Shown piece by piece: positions 7,568 to 15,408 of a stretch of 55,343 bases of DNA. The stretch's first letter is position 1; each line of letters opens with the position of its first letter. The notes under the pieces are model-generated. The model did no database searches. It had not been told where the DNA came from and worked only from the letters and a program-made list of their open reading frames with translations. Source of the stretch: Deltaproteobacteria bacterium (GTDB lineage: Bacteria > UBA10199 > JACPAL01); contig JACPAL010000006.1 in assembly GCA_016180855.1 (NCBI GenBank), positions 1-55,343 on the forward strand. Reading direction: 5' to 3'. Made by a program: the position numbers and the translations under genes.

Positions 7568-10500
7568 CGTTTACCACCTGCCAATAGTTCAAGGGCCTCC
7601 TTATGCTCTCTTGCATGCTTTCTCAACTCAAATCGCGAGAGCAGACTGTAGGCACAGGGGACAACATAAAGTGTAAAAACGGTTGAGATCATCGTCCCCC
7701 AGATGATGACCGTCGCCATCGGGGCCCGTTGCTCGGCACCCGGCCCGAGCTTGATCACCGCCGGGATCGCACCCGCAACGATCGCCAGACTTGTCATGAG
7801 GATCGGCCGAAGGCGCAGGGGACAGGCGGCCAGGAGTGCTTCGTGCACCCCCTCTCCTTTCTCCCTCAGCTGATTTGTAAAGTCGACGAGCAGGATTGAA
7901 TTCTTTTTGACAATCCCCATGAGCAGAAGGATTCCGATCATGCTCAAAAGATTCAGCGAGTGACCCATGATGAGAAGCCCCAAAAACGCCCCGGAGACCG
8001 AAAACGGGAGGGCGAGAAGGATCGTCATCGGATGCAAAAAGGAATTAAACTGTGAGGCGAGAATCATATAGGCAATAACAACCCCCAGCCAGAAAGCAAG
8101 ACCCAGCTCGCCGAAGGTCTCCCGAAAACGCTCAGAGCTTCCTGAAAAATGGAGGGAATACCCCTCCGGAAAAGATTCTTTCGCTGTTTTTTCGGTAAGC
8201 TTCAGCGCCTCTGACTGTGATTTTCCCTCCGCTACGTTTCCAAAAATATGGACGGCCCGTTGCCGATCCTCCCTCGAAATCACGAGCGGCTGCGGAGCCT
8301 CCCTAATCCGTGTCACTTCTGAAAGGCGAACGAGCTCCCCTCGCTGATTTCTCACCCACAGGCTTGAAATATCGTCCGGTCTTTTCCGATTTTCGTCGGT
8401 GAGGCTGATTCGAACATCATACCGGCGCCCCTCTTGCGTAAATCGTGCCGCCCTCAATCCCCCCAACGCCGCTTGCACCGTCCGGGCAATCGTTGAGGTC
8501 GTCACCCCGCGCGCAGCGGAGAGCTCCCGATCGGGGACGACATGAATTTCCGGAATATCCGCGAGAAAATCGGTGTCGAGGTCGACCGCCAGACCAGCCG
8601 TCTTGAGTTTCTCCATCGTGAGATGCGCCAGCTCCCCCAGTTTTTTCCAGTCCGGTCCACGAATCGAGACATCGATTGGAAAATCGCGCACTCCGGCCCC
8701 CGCCGCCCCCGCGAGCTCCTGAATCGTCGCCCGGGTCACACCGGGGATCGCGTTGAACCGCTGGCGACAGAGCGCCAGAAAATCACGCAGCGTCAAGGGG
8801 GCCTTTTTCTCCGGATCGATCGGCCGCTCTTTCGGCCTCTTGAGTGTCACAAAGAGGATCCCCGAATTGACCTCTCCTCCCCCAAAACCGCCAACGGCGG
8901 CAAAGTAGACGTTGAGTTCAGGCCGCGTCGTCAGGAACGCCTCGGCCTGTTTCATGACCGAATCGGTAAACTCGAGCGAAGAGCCTGGGGCGGTCTGGAG
9001 ACGGACAAGAAAACGGCTGATATCCTGGTGGGGGACCATCTCCTTGCGTAGCAGTGGAACGATCATGAGAGAGGCGATAAAGAAAAGGAGTGCCCCACCC
9101 AGTACCCTCCAGCGATGACGGAGGGCAACGGCCAAACTTCTGCGGTATCCCTCACGGAGGCGGTTCATTCCGTTATCGGCAAACCTCCCGATTTTTGTCT
9201 CATGCCCCACACGCAGAAACTGGCTGCAACGGGAGGGGGTCAGCGTAATCGCCTCGAGCAGGGAAAAGGCAACCGCGGCCGAAACGGTAATTCCAAACTG
9301 GAAAAAGAATCTTCCAATGAGTCCTCTCATGAAGGCAACCGGGAGGAAGATCGCAATCACCGCCGCTGAGATAATCATGACGGCGAAGAAGATCTCGCGA
9401 GACCCGACAATCGCAGCCAATACCCTGGGCTTCCTCTTCTCAAAATGACGGGCGATATTTTCAAGAACGACGATCGCATCGTCAACGACGATCCCGACCA
9501 CCATAGAGAGTCCTAAAAGAGTAATCATGTTCAAGGTGAACCCCATGAAGTACATGACGAGGAAGGCCCCTCCGAGGGCCGTTGGAATTGCCAAGACAAC
9601 ATTTACTGTGGAGCTCCAGGATCCCAGGAAAAACCAGCAGACAAGGCCTGTAAAGAGAACCGAGAGAAGGATCGTGATCTCCAGTTCATGGATGTTATCC
9701 TTGATCTGTTCGGTCCCATCAAAGTTTAGGGTCAGCCGAAGATCCGCCGGGAGGGTCCCTCTCAATTCCTGCAGACGCTTCTTGACCCTTTCGGCCACCT
9801 CAACCGCGTTTGATCCGCGCTGCTTGTGGATTCCAAGTCCGATCGACGGTTTTCCCATCACACGGGCCACGCGGCGAATATCGGCCAATCCATCCTCAAT
9901 CGTGGCGACATCCTTAAGCCGGATCGTCTTCCAAAGAAATCCTTCACGGACCCGGGCCGGGATGGTGATCTGGCCCATCTCCTCAATACTACTCGCCTCC
10001 CCCACAACACGAACGCCACTCTCCCTCTCCCGATTGATCAGACGTCCTGCCGGCAATTCGGTGTGCTGGTTTTCAATCGCGTACAAGACATCCTCCGGCG
10101 TGATCTCGAGCGCCTCCATCTTTTTTGTATCAAGCCAGACGCGGATATTGGGATCGACAAAGCCGCCCAGAAAAACCTCGCCAACCCCCGGAATCACGCT
10201 AAATTGATCCTTCAGGTGATCACGAACGTACTCCATGAGCTGTCGTGGAGAACGATCCCCGGAAAGACCGACCCAGATAATCGGGTGATCTTCCGGATTT
10301 ACCTTGGTGATAATCGGCGGATCAATCTCGTTCGGAAGAAGTCGGCTCGCCTGGACGATTTTTGTCTGAATCTCCTGAACGGCCACATCAATATCTTTGC
10401 TCAGTTCGAACTCCACAGTAACCGAGGCGGTGCCGAACCGGGAGGAGGACTGTACCGTCTTGATCCCTCCAATCGTCATGAGCGATTCTTCGATGACGTC

Positions 10501-10692
10501 GACCACCTCTGACTCCATCACCTCCGGCGCCGCCCCCTCCCATCCGACAACGATATTGGCGATCGGAAAATCGACATCGGGCGTTTGTGAAATCCCCATC
10601 CGGAGGAAACTGATCCCGCCAAAAATCAGGAGGGCTGCCATCAACATCCAGGCAAAGACCGGCTTACGGATCGAGAGGTCAGAGAGCGTCAC
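7564..10692 (-). CDS. RND efflux transporter permease (AcrB/HAE1-like)
   Basis: 1042 aa, normal for hydrophobe/amphiphile efflux permeases. It opens with MTLSDLSIRKPVFAWML, the typical first-helix start, and has the repeated layout of two six-helix halves and two large periplasmic loops. The proton-relay aspartate pair is in VVDDAIVV (about residues 403-404) and the matching lysine in GIVKKNSILL (about 928), so it should be active in proton-driven export. The gene overlaps tolC upstream by 4 bp and the PAP2 gene downstream by 4 bp. No membrane fusion (adaptor) protein gene is present in the operon or elsewhere in the window. Substrate unknown. Confidence 0.93.
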   Translation of the reverse strand: MTLSDLSIRKPVFAWMLMAALLIFGGISFLRMGISQTPDVDFPIANIVVGWEGAAPEVMESEVVDVIEESLMTIGGIKTVQSSSRFGTASVTVEFELSKDIDVAVQEIQTKIVQASRLLPNEIDPPIITKVNPEDHPIIWVGLSGDRSPRQLMEYVRDHLKDQFSVIPGVGEVFLGGFVDPNIRVWLDTKKMEALEITPEDVLYAIENQHTELPAGRLINRERESGVRVVGEASSIEEMGQITIPARVREGFLWKTIRLKDVATIEDGLADIRRVARVMGKPSIGLGIHKQRGSNAVEVAERVKKRLQELRGTLPADLRLTLNFDGTEQIKDNIHELEITILLSVLFTGLVCWFFLGSWSSTVNVVLAIPTALGGAFLVMYFMGFTLNMITLLGLSMVVGIVVDDAIVVLENIARHFEKRKPRVLAAIVGSREIFFAVMIISAAVIAIFLPVAFMRGLIGRFFFQFGITVSAAVAFSLLEAITLTPSRCSQFLRVGHETKIGRFADNGMNRLREGYRRSLAVALRHRWRVLGGALLFFIASLMIVPLLRKEMVPHQDISRFLVRLQTAPGSSLEFTDSVMKQAEAFLTTRPELNVYFAAVGGFGGGEVNSGILFVTLKRPKERPIDPEKKAPLTLRDFLALCRQRFNAIPGVTRATIQELAGAAGAGVRDFPIDVSIRGPDWKKLGELAHLTMEKLKTAGLAVDLDTDFLADIPEIHVVPDRELSAARGVTTSTIARTVQAALGGLRAARFTQEGRRYDVRISLTDENRKRPDDISSLWVRNQRGELVRLSEVTRIREAPQPLVISREDRQRAVHIFGNVAEGKSQSEALKLTEKTAKESFPEGYSLHFSGSSERFRETFGELGLAFWLGVVIAYMILASQFNSFLHPMTILLALPFSVSGAFLGLLIMGHSLNLLSMIGILLLMGIVKKNSILLVDFTNQLREKGEGVHEALLAACPLRLRPILMTSLAIVAGAIPAVIKLGPGAEQRAPMATVIIWGTMISTVFTLYVVPCAYSLLSRFELRKHAREHKEALELLAGGKR

Positions 10693-11975
10693 GGATGCTC
10701 CTTGGAGAGTTCGATCGGCAGCTCCCCCATCGCGAGTTTGAGCCGGTAGGCATTCAGGAGGGCCCGATGCCTCCCCCGGTTCGCCTGTCGGCGGATCTCA
10801 TGCCACTCCCGAAGAGACTGCAGCACCTCAAGATTGTTCACCAAACCTGACCGGTACTCCCGATTCTGGGCCTCGTAATTTTTTGAGGCGTTTTGCTCCG
10901 CTTTTTCCAACGCCAAGACCTCATTTCTGGAGGTTTCAAGATTGTGATACGCCTCACGGATCTCCAATTCCACGCGACGCCCCGACTCCGACTCGGCTAA
11001 CTCCGCCTGCTTGAGACGCGCCTTCGCCTCCTTCACCAATCCCCAACTGTTCCCTCCCTCGAAGAGCGGAAACTGAAGGGTGAAGAGAAGATCCCAATCA
11101 ATCGCGTCCTGAAATCCAACACGATAAGGGTAATAATTCGCCTCCAGATTGAGACTCGGAAAGTAATGGGCCCGCTCGGAAACAAGTTTAGCCTCTGAAA
11201 GCTGAACGGCAAATTGCGAGGCGGTACGATCCGGCCTGTTGCCTCCACGCACCAGATAATTTTCCAGAGATTCAAGGGGAGAGATCGGATCTTCGGGTAA
11301 CGCCAATTTTTGTTCACCAGAGAGGCCGGTCAGGAAATTGAGCGTCTCGCCCGCAACAGACCTCTGCCCCTGAACCCTCGCAATCTCCGCCTCAAGCAGA
11401 GAGTCTTGCGATTTGGCCGACAACAGCTCGCTGTTTCTTGATTTTCCGAGCCGGATCCGCCCTCCCAATTCCACGATCCGCCTTTCCAACACCCCCTTTT
11501 GAGAGATAAGGATCGACGACTCCTCCTCCAGTTCACGGGTCAGCAGAAAGAGCTGCGCCACCTCCGCAAAGAGGAGTTGTCTCGCCCTCTTCACCTCCAG
11601 TTCCGTTTTTTTCCGGTCGGCCCTTGAGGCACTGAGCGCCTTGAATTCACGAAACCCCTGAAAGAGCGGCTGCGTCAGCGTGATCGCAACCTCAGGCCGA
11701 CTCTTCCGCACAAAAGAAGAGCTGAAGGCATCCCCTCCGAGGTCAAGACCCGAGGTGTCCTGAACGATTTCAGAACCACTCGCGGTAAGGTGAGGAAGGA
11801 CAGTCCCCAACGCCTGATAATACCTCCCCTCCGCCGCCTTGATCTCCTCTTCACGAATCGCGTAACTCTCGGACCTGCGAAGCGCCGCCTCAAACGCCTT
11901 TTGAACGGTAAGCTGGTCCTCCGCAAAAAGGGGGGGGAGAATGACTAGAAAAATGAAAGAGAGGAGACGTTTCAT
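10689..11975 (-). CDS. TolC-family outer membrane efflux protein
   Basis: 428 residues beginning with a clear signal peptide (MKRLLSFIFLVILPPLFAED). The rest has the duplicated coiled-coil and beta-hairpin layout of outer membrane factors, with long Glu/Arg/Ala-rich helices and the family's Tyr-containing YHNLETSRNEV segment in the C-half. It would form the trimeric outer-membrane duct for the RND pump encoded next; the two genes overlap in an ATGA. It is first in the operon. The 75-bp gap to the divergent ERG2-like gene must contain both promoters. Confidence 0.9.
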   Translation of the reverse strand: MKRLLSFIFLVILPPLFAEDQLTVQKAFEAALRRSESYAIREEEIKAAEGRYYQALGTVLPHLTASGSEIVQDTSGLDLGGDAFSSSFVRKSRPEVAITLTQPLFQGFREFKALSASRADRKKTELEVKRARQLLFAEVAQLFLLTRELEEESSILISQKGVLERRIVELGGRIRLGKSRNSELLSAKSQDSLLEAEIARVQGQRSVAGETLNFLTGLSGEQKLALPEDPISPLESLENYLVRGGNRPDRTASQFAVQLSEAKLVSERAHYFPSLNLEANYYPYRVGFQDAIDWDLLFTLQFPLFEGGNSWGLVKEAKARLKQAELAESESGRRVELEIREAYHNLETSRNEVLALEKAEQNASKNYEAQNREYRSGLVNNLEVLQSLREWHEIRRQANRGRHRALLNAYRLKLAMGELPIELSKEHP

Positions 11976-12050
11976 TAATCCTTTGAATAGCTAGCTCGTT
12001 CCGGTGCTTTTTGGCAACAAAATCCGGGGATTGCCGATCCTAACGGTAGT

Positions 12051-12689
12051 ATGGTCGAACCTGTTTCTTCATCAACACCCAACGCTCCCTACCTGTTTGC
12101 CCCTGAAACACTTGAGCAGATCGTCTCCGAGGCGCTTCGGGAAAAGAGCTCTAGTAATAACGACCATCTCTTGGACAATATTACCCGAAGATTAGCCGCT
12201 GCTTATCCAAATCACGTCTACACGGGTAATCGTCGATGGATCTGGAACCGGGTCGAGGGGGCGATCGGTGAGATGGCCCTGCTACACGGAAGCGCAAATG
12301 AATATCTCCTGTTCTTCCGAACAGTGAATGGAACAAACGGAGGATCGGGGGTCTATAAGGCGGATGTCCACGACATCATGATCCAAGGTGGCATGGTCTG
12401 CCGACAATCCGATGGCAGCTTGGAACATTATACGCCGGGCCAGAGAGCGACGCTTAAAAATGGAAGATCCAAAGATTATACAACGACGGATGACTCCTAC
12501 ATGTTGGAGTATGGCCGAGGGGATATCTTCAGTATGTTGCCGACCGGCTTAAGAGAGACGATCACCCTTCCGAGGGTAGGATTTTGGTCCACAGTTCTAA
12601 CCGTCTGGGATTTTGGAGGCCTGATCCTGCACGACACCTTTCAACGGCTTGAAGAGGATCCCTCTTTTCATGCCATTCCTGGGCTCTGA
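12051..12689 (+). CDS. ERG2/sigma-1 receptor family protein
   Basis: 212 aa whose residues about 50-175 align without difficulty to human sigma-1 receptor and fungal C8-C7 sterol isomerase ERG2. HV followed by W-x2-N opens the match; EMALLHGSANEYLLFFRT (74-91) corresponds to human residues 92-109; GxSGxYxADVHDIMIQG (98-113) to GHSGRYWAEISDTIISG; MLEYGRGDIFSMLP (151-164) to MVEYGRGVIPSTLA. Asp108 and Glu153 fall exactly where the human ligand-site Asp126 and Glu172 lie. The N-terminal transmembrane helix of the eukaryotic proteins is missing, and the C-terminal membrane-facing helices are shortened, so it could be soluble or peripheral. Start: ATG at 12051 with a poor ribosome site. Neighbours include no sterol gene. 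Function may be sterol-type isomerisation or binding of a hydrophobic amine; neither is shown. Confidence 0.82.
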   Translation: MVEPVSSSTPNAPYLFAPETLEQIVSEALREKSSSNNDHLLDNITRRLAAAYPNHVYTGNRRWIWNRVEGAIGEMALLHGSANEYLLFFRTVNGTNGGSGVYKADVHDIMIQGGMVCRQSDGSLEHYTPGQRATLKNGRSKDYTTTDDSYMLEYGRGDIFSMLPTGLRETITLPRVGFWSTVLTVWDFGGLILHDTFQRLEEDPSFHAIPGL

Positions 12690-12761
12690 GCGCCCGATCG
12701 CCAATTCTTGACGTTGCATCTGATTATGCTAACCAGTCAAAAGTTTTCCCTTGGGGTGGGG

Positions 12762-12858
12762 CTTAACCCGATCGGATTAGTTGATGTGAATGAGCGTCGG
12801 ATTTACTCCGCGCGAATGAACCAAGGGGGGTTGGGGGAGCGCTGGAAGCCTCCCCCAT
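12762..12858. repeat. 97-bp direct repeat, copy 1
   Basis: Nearly identical to 12886-12982 (3 differences), with a period of 124 bp. Each copy ends in a hairpin with arms GGGGGAG and CTCCCCC and is followed by an AT-rich hexamer. No open reading frame is shared convincingly between copies. Confidence 0.8.
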
Positions 12859-12885
12859 ATATAGCATGGAGAAGAGTGAGCGAGA

Positions 12886-12982
12886 CTTAACCCGATCGGA
12901 CTAGTTGATGTGAATGAGCGTCGGATTCATTCCGCGCGAATGAACCAAGGGGGGTTGGGGGAGCGCTGGAAGCCTCCCCCAT
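12886..12982. repeat. 97-bp direct repeat, copy 2, abutting tRNA-Lys
   Basis: Second copy of the 97-bp unit. Its terminal hairpin ends 6 bp before the first base of the tRNA-Lys gene. The TATAAT between them is too close to the tRNA 5' end to be its own -10 element. The stretch 12690-12988 holds nothing else that I can recognise. Confidence 0.8.
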
Positions 12983-12988
12983 TATAAT

Positions 12989-13061
12989 GGGTCGGTAGCT
13001 CAGTCGGTAGAGCACTGCCCTTTTAAGGCAGGTGTCCCGGGTTCGAGCCCCGGCCGACCCA
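12989..13061 (+). tRNA. tRNA-Lys(TTT)
   Basis: A full cloverleaf of 73 nt: acceptor arms GGGTCGG and CCGACCC, D-arm with AGCTCAGTCGGTAGAGC, anticodon stem CTGCC/GGCAG around CTTTTAA (anticodon TTT), and T-arm with GGGTTCGAGCCCC. Discriminator base A. The 3' CCA is not encoded. Confidence 0.97.
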
Positions 13062-13075
13062 TATACTGCAGTGGA

Positions 13076-13182
13076 TAGTGTTTAGTGCATAGTGTCTCGT
13101 GTTGGATGTCTAGTTGAAAAGGACAGCCGATGAGTTCGTATAAGGAGTTAAAAGTGTGGCAAGCACTATTCACTAAACACTA
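13076..13182 (+). mobile_element. 107-bp inverted-repeat element, remnant of a four-helix-bundle (23S IVS-type) gene
   Basis: 19-bp terminal inverted repeats with one mismatch (13076-13094 and 13164-13182) enclose the start of a small open frame at 13130-13183. It reads MSSYKELKVWQ and then runs straight into the right inverted repeat and stops. The YKELKVWQ start is characteristic of four-helix-bundle proteins encoded in 23S rRNA intervening sequences. The frame is only 17 codons here, so this is a deletion derivative resembling a MITE, sitting between two tRNA genes. Confidence 0.6.
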
Positions 13183-13197
13183 GTAACTGTTTTCACT

Positions 13198-13270
13198 GTC
13201 CCCATCGTCTAGAGGCCTAGGACATAGGCTTTTCAAGCCTGTAACACGGGTTCGAATCCCGTTGGGGACG
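13198..13270 (+). tRNA. tRNA-Glu(TTC)
   Basis: 73-nt cloverleaf with acceptor arms GTCCCCA and TGGGGAC, anticodon loop TTTTCAA (anticodon TTC), and T-arm with GGGTTCGAATCCC. Discriminator G, no encoded CCA. The terminator that originally followed it is interrupted by an IS element. Pieces of its 3' end recur at 15343, 16538 and 17346. Confidence 0.97.
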
Positions 13271-13283
13271 CAAAAAATTGGCT

Positions 13284-15171
13284 CCCGACTTTGACACTTC
13301 AAAATAAAAAGTTATTTTATACCGATAGGTTAGAAGCGAGCTTCGGGCTTGTGCCACTACATTTCTGATTTTCCGTAAGGCGGAGCAGTCTGGGAGGGGC
13401 CTTGAGTCCGATCGCCGCAAAGAGTTTTTGGGCATTCCCGGCGATGTCGGTCCGAACCCACATCGTTTGTGATTTCACGTTGACCGGTATGGCGCGCACT
13501 TCCCGAAGTTCGCGCATCGCTTCGACGACCGTCAGCGCTCTTGGTTTGACGATGTCCTCCTTGACGGCCGGACTCTCCAACATGAGATTCTTTTCTCTCA
13601 AACACTTTGTCATCAAGGCTTCACAAAGATAAGCGAGAAAGCAGAGTGTCAAATGGCCGATGATCCTCTGATCCGTCCAATGAAAGACGGGTCGCGCTTT
13701 GAGCGTTCCCTTGATCTCGCCGAAGGCGTCCTCGATGATCCACAGCGTTTTGTAGTTGGACACGATCTCTTCGGCCTTCATGTCGGTGACGTTCGTCAGG
13801 ACGCCGAAGTAACCGTCACGCAGAGCATCCTCGGCGATAGCCTTCTCATTCAGCCGGAAGCCCTTGCCGTCATTCAAGCCCACGACATAACGCTGATACG
13901 TCGTGTTGGTCACAAAGACCTTGGCCGTGATCTTTTTCTTCTCAAGCTTCTTTTGGATCTTGGCCAAGACGTCCTCCCGTGCCTTCCGGTCCCGTTCCGC
14001 GCGGGCTTTAGACCAGGTGATGATACACCGGTCTCCCTCATGGGTCGTTTCATAAACAGCCAGATTATCATTGATCTTCGTGTAGCGGGCAAAGTCATAG
14101 AACTCCGCATGCCGGTCACGGAATACGCCGAGCTTCATCCCGACAATGAACTCACCCTGATTTTCCTTGTCCTCACCGCGCAGAGACTTCAGGTTCTTTT
14201 TTGAGAAGAGGCCCCGATCTCCTACGAAGATAAATCGCCGTACATTAAACTTCTCGCGCATCTTTTTCACAATGTCGGCGACCGTCTTCCCCTCGAACGT
14301 ATTCCCCGGATACACCTCAAAGCCCAAGGGAGTTCCGTCGGGGGCCACCAAAAGTCCCAGGACGACTTGAGTGCAGTCGCTCCTCCGCTCCTTGCTGTAC
14401 CCAAATCGTCTGAGCGTCCCGATGTCCACGCGGGTGCTTTCAAAACGAAGCGTCGTCAGATCATAGAGAACAACATCCACCTGGGCGTTCAAAAGATTGC
14501 GGTCATGCCAGTACAGATTCTTTTCGATCTCTTCCTTGTGCTCCGCCAGGACATCCAGAGCACGATAGAGTTGATGGAGGCCCATCTCCTGCTCGATCAT
14601 TTCCGGATAAAACCTCTTCTGCCAGTGCTCGAAGACCTTCAACTTCGACCCCGGTTTCACAAAGCGCGAGGCGATCATCGTGAAAACCAATTTGTGCAGA
14701 TCAAAACCGAGCTTGGGATGTTTGCTGGAAACATCGGCGAGAACCGAACGAATGCCGCTCTTTTCAAACAAGCGGTCCAGAACGAGCAAGGGTCCCAAAA
14801 TGAAAGTCTCATCGATGGAGATTGTTTTGGCCAGCTCCAGGACGGTGAAAATCTCCTTGTGCTTGGCGATGGCCGCGATCACATCGTCCATGCGATCCTC
14901 TCCGGCCTTGCCTAACGAGAGAAGCGTGCGATGACGGACCACTCCATTGTCACGATAAGACTCAACCAGATGATAGTACGACTGTCCTGATGAATTGATG
15001 GTCGTCTTGATGAACATAGACCGAAGGTCTACCACAAGAAAACCAGAAAATCACAGGGAAATAAGCGCCCGCTTGAAGATTGTTCACTACACTTTTCGCA
15101 AAACCAAAACTGACCCTGAGATTTTTCAGGCACTTGACCTCGGTCGGTCATCGGGAAGTGTCAAAGTCGGG
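13284..15171 (-). mobile_element. IS1634-family insertion sequence, 1888 bp, with 7-bp target duplication
   Basis: Perfect 17-bp terminal inverted repeats, CCCGACTTTGACACTTC at 13284-13300 and its complement at 15155-15171, enclose one transposase gene. ATTGGCT at 13277-13283 and again at 15172-15178 is the target-site duplication. The target is the ascending arm of the tRNA-Glu terminator. Intact ends and an intact gene suggest a recent and possibly active copy. Confidence 0.93.
13317..15017 (-). CDS. IS1634-family transposase
   Basis: 566 residues from the ATG at 15017 (a GTG at 15035 would add six). The N-terminus MFIKTTINSSGQSYYHL and the sequence throughout match IS1634/IS4-group DDE transposases. 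Candidate catalytic residues are Asp in VLYDLTTLRFES, Asp in VGDRGLFSKKN and Glu in IIEDAFGEIKG with its trailing conserved block. The frame is complete and uninterrupted. It is transcribed toward tRNA-Glu, so tRNA read-through would be antisense to it. Confidence 0.93.
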   Translation of the reverse strand: MFIKTTINSSGQSYYHLVESYRDNGVVRHRTLLSLGKAGEDRMDDVIAAIAKHKEIFTVLELAKTISIDETFILGPLLVLDRLFEKSGIRSVLADVSSKHPKLGFDLHKLVFTMIASRFVKPGSKLKVFEHWQKRFYPEMIEQEMGLHQLYRALDVLAEHKEEIEKNLYWHDRNLLNAQVDVVLYDLTTLRFESTRVDIGTLRRFGYSKERRSDCTQVVLGLLVAPDGTPLGFEVYPGNTFEGKTVADIVKKMREKFNVRRFIFVGDRGLFSKKNLKSLRGEDKENQGEFIVGMKLGVFRDRHAEFYDFARYTKINDNLAVYETTHEGDRCIITWSKARAERDRKAREDVLAKIQKKLEKKKITAKVFVTNTTYQRYVVGLNDGKGFRLNEKAIAEDALRDGYFGVLTNVTDMKAEEIVSNYKTLWIIEDAFGEIKGTLKARPVFHWTDQRIIGHLTLCFLAYLCEALMTKCLREKNLMLESPAVKEDIVKPRALTVVEAMRELREVRAIPVNVKSQTMWVRTDIAGNAQKLFAAIGLKAPPRLLRLTENQKCSGTSPKLASNLSV

Positions 15172-15208
15172 ATTGGCTCGGACCCTCGTGGTTTGAGCCA
15201 ATTTTTTT
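15172..15208 (+). terminator. intrinsic terminator of tRNA-Glu, displaced by the IS
   Basis: Arms 15172-15184 and 15190-15202 form a 13-bp stem (two G-T pairs) with a CTCGT loop, followed by seven T. The ascending arm starts with the ATTGGCT duplicated by the IS, so the insertion left a complete terminator on the far side and only half an arm beside the tRNA. Confidence 0.85.
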
Positions 15209-15342
15209 CGATCTCGATGCGGGATGAGAAGCCGACCCGAAGCGCTGCCAACGGCAGAAAAGTGAGGCCCGGCTTACTCCGGGCCGAACGGCAGCAAGGG
15301 CGGCCGGATCCTGGAGGAGGCGCAAAGCGCCGGGGGAAGGAT
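15209..15342. other. GC-rich structured non-coding segment
   Basis: Three short perfect hairpins lie in a row: CTGCC/GGCAG (15245-15257), GGCCCGG/CCGGGCC (15266-15285) and GGCGC/GCGCC (15319-15331). Base composition is far richer in G+C than the toxin genes that follow. No convincing reading frame. It connects the terminator to the first repeated tRNA-Glu fragment. Confidence 0.45.
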
Positions 15343-15362
15343 GAATCCCGTTGGGGACGCAA
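15343..15362 (+). repeat. repeat of tRNA-Glu 3' end (20 bp exact)
   Basis: GAATCCCGTTGGGGACGCAA is identical to 13254-13273, the last 17 bases of tRNA-Glu plus 3. It is an attachment-site-like duplication. The following GTTGCAAAACGGGGC recurs with changes after 17370. Confidence 0.8.
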
Positions 15363-15392
15363 GTTGCAAAACGGGGCCGCCGCATGTCATAT

Positions 15393-15408
15393 GTCAAGCC
15401 TTGACCCC
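15393..15408. repeat. 16-bp half of the cassette-bracketing palindrome
   Basis: GTCAAGCCTTGACCCC, identical to 15800-15815, immediately beyond the 3' end of the 103-aa gene. Confidence 0.7.

Noticed and set aside
12983-12988. TATAAT as -10 promoter element of tRNA-Lys
   Set aside because: It touches the first base of the tRNA, so transcription would start inside the gene.
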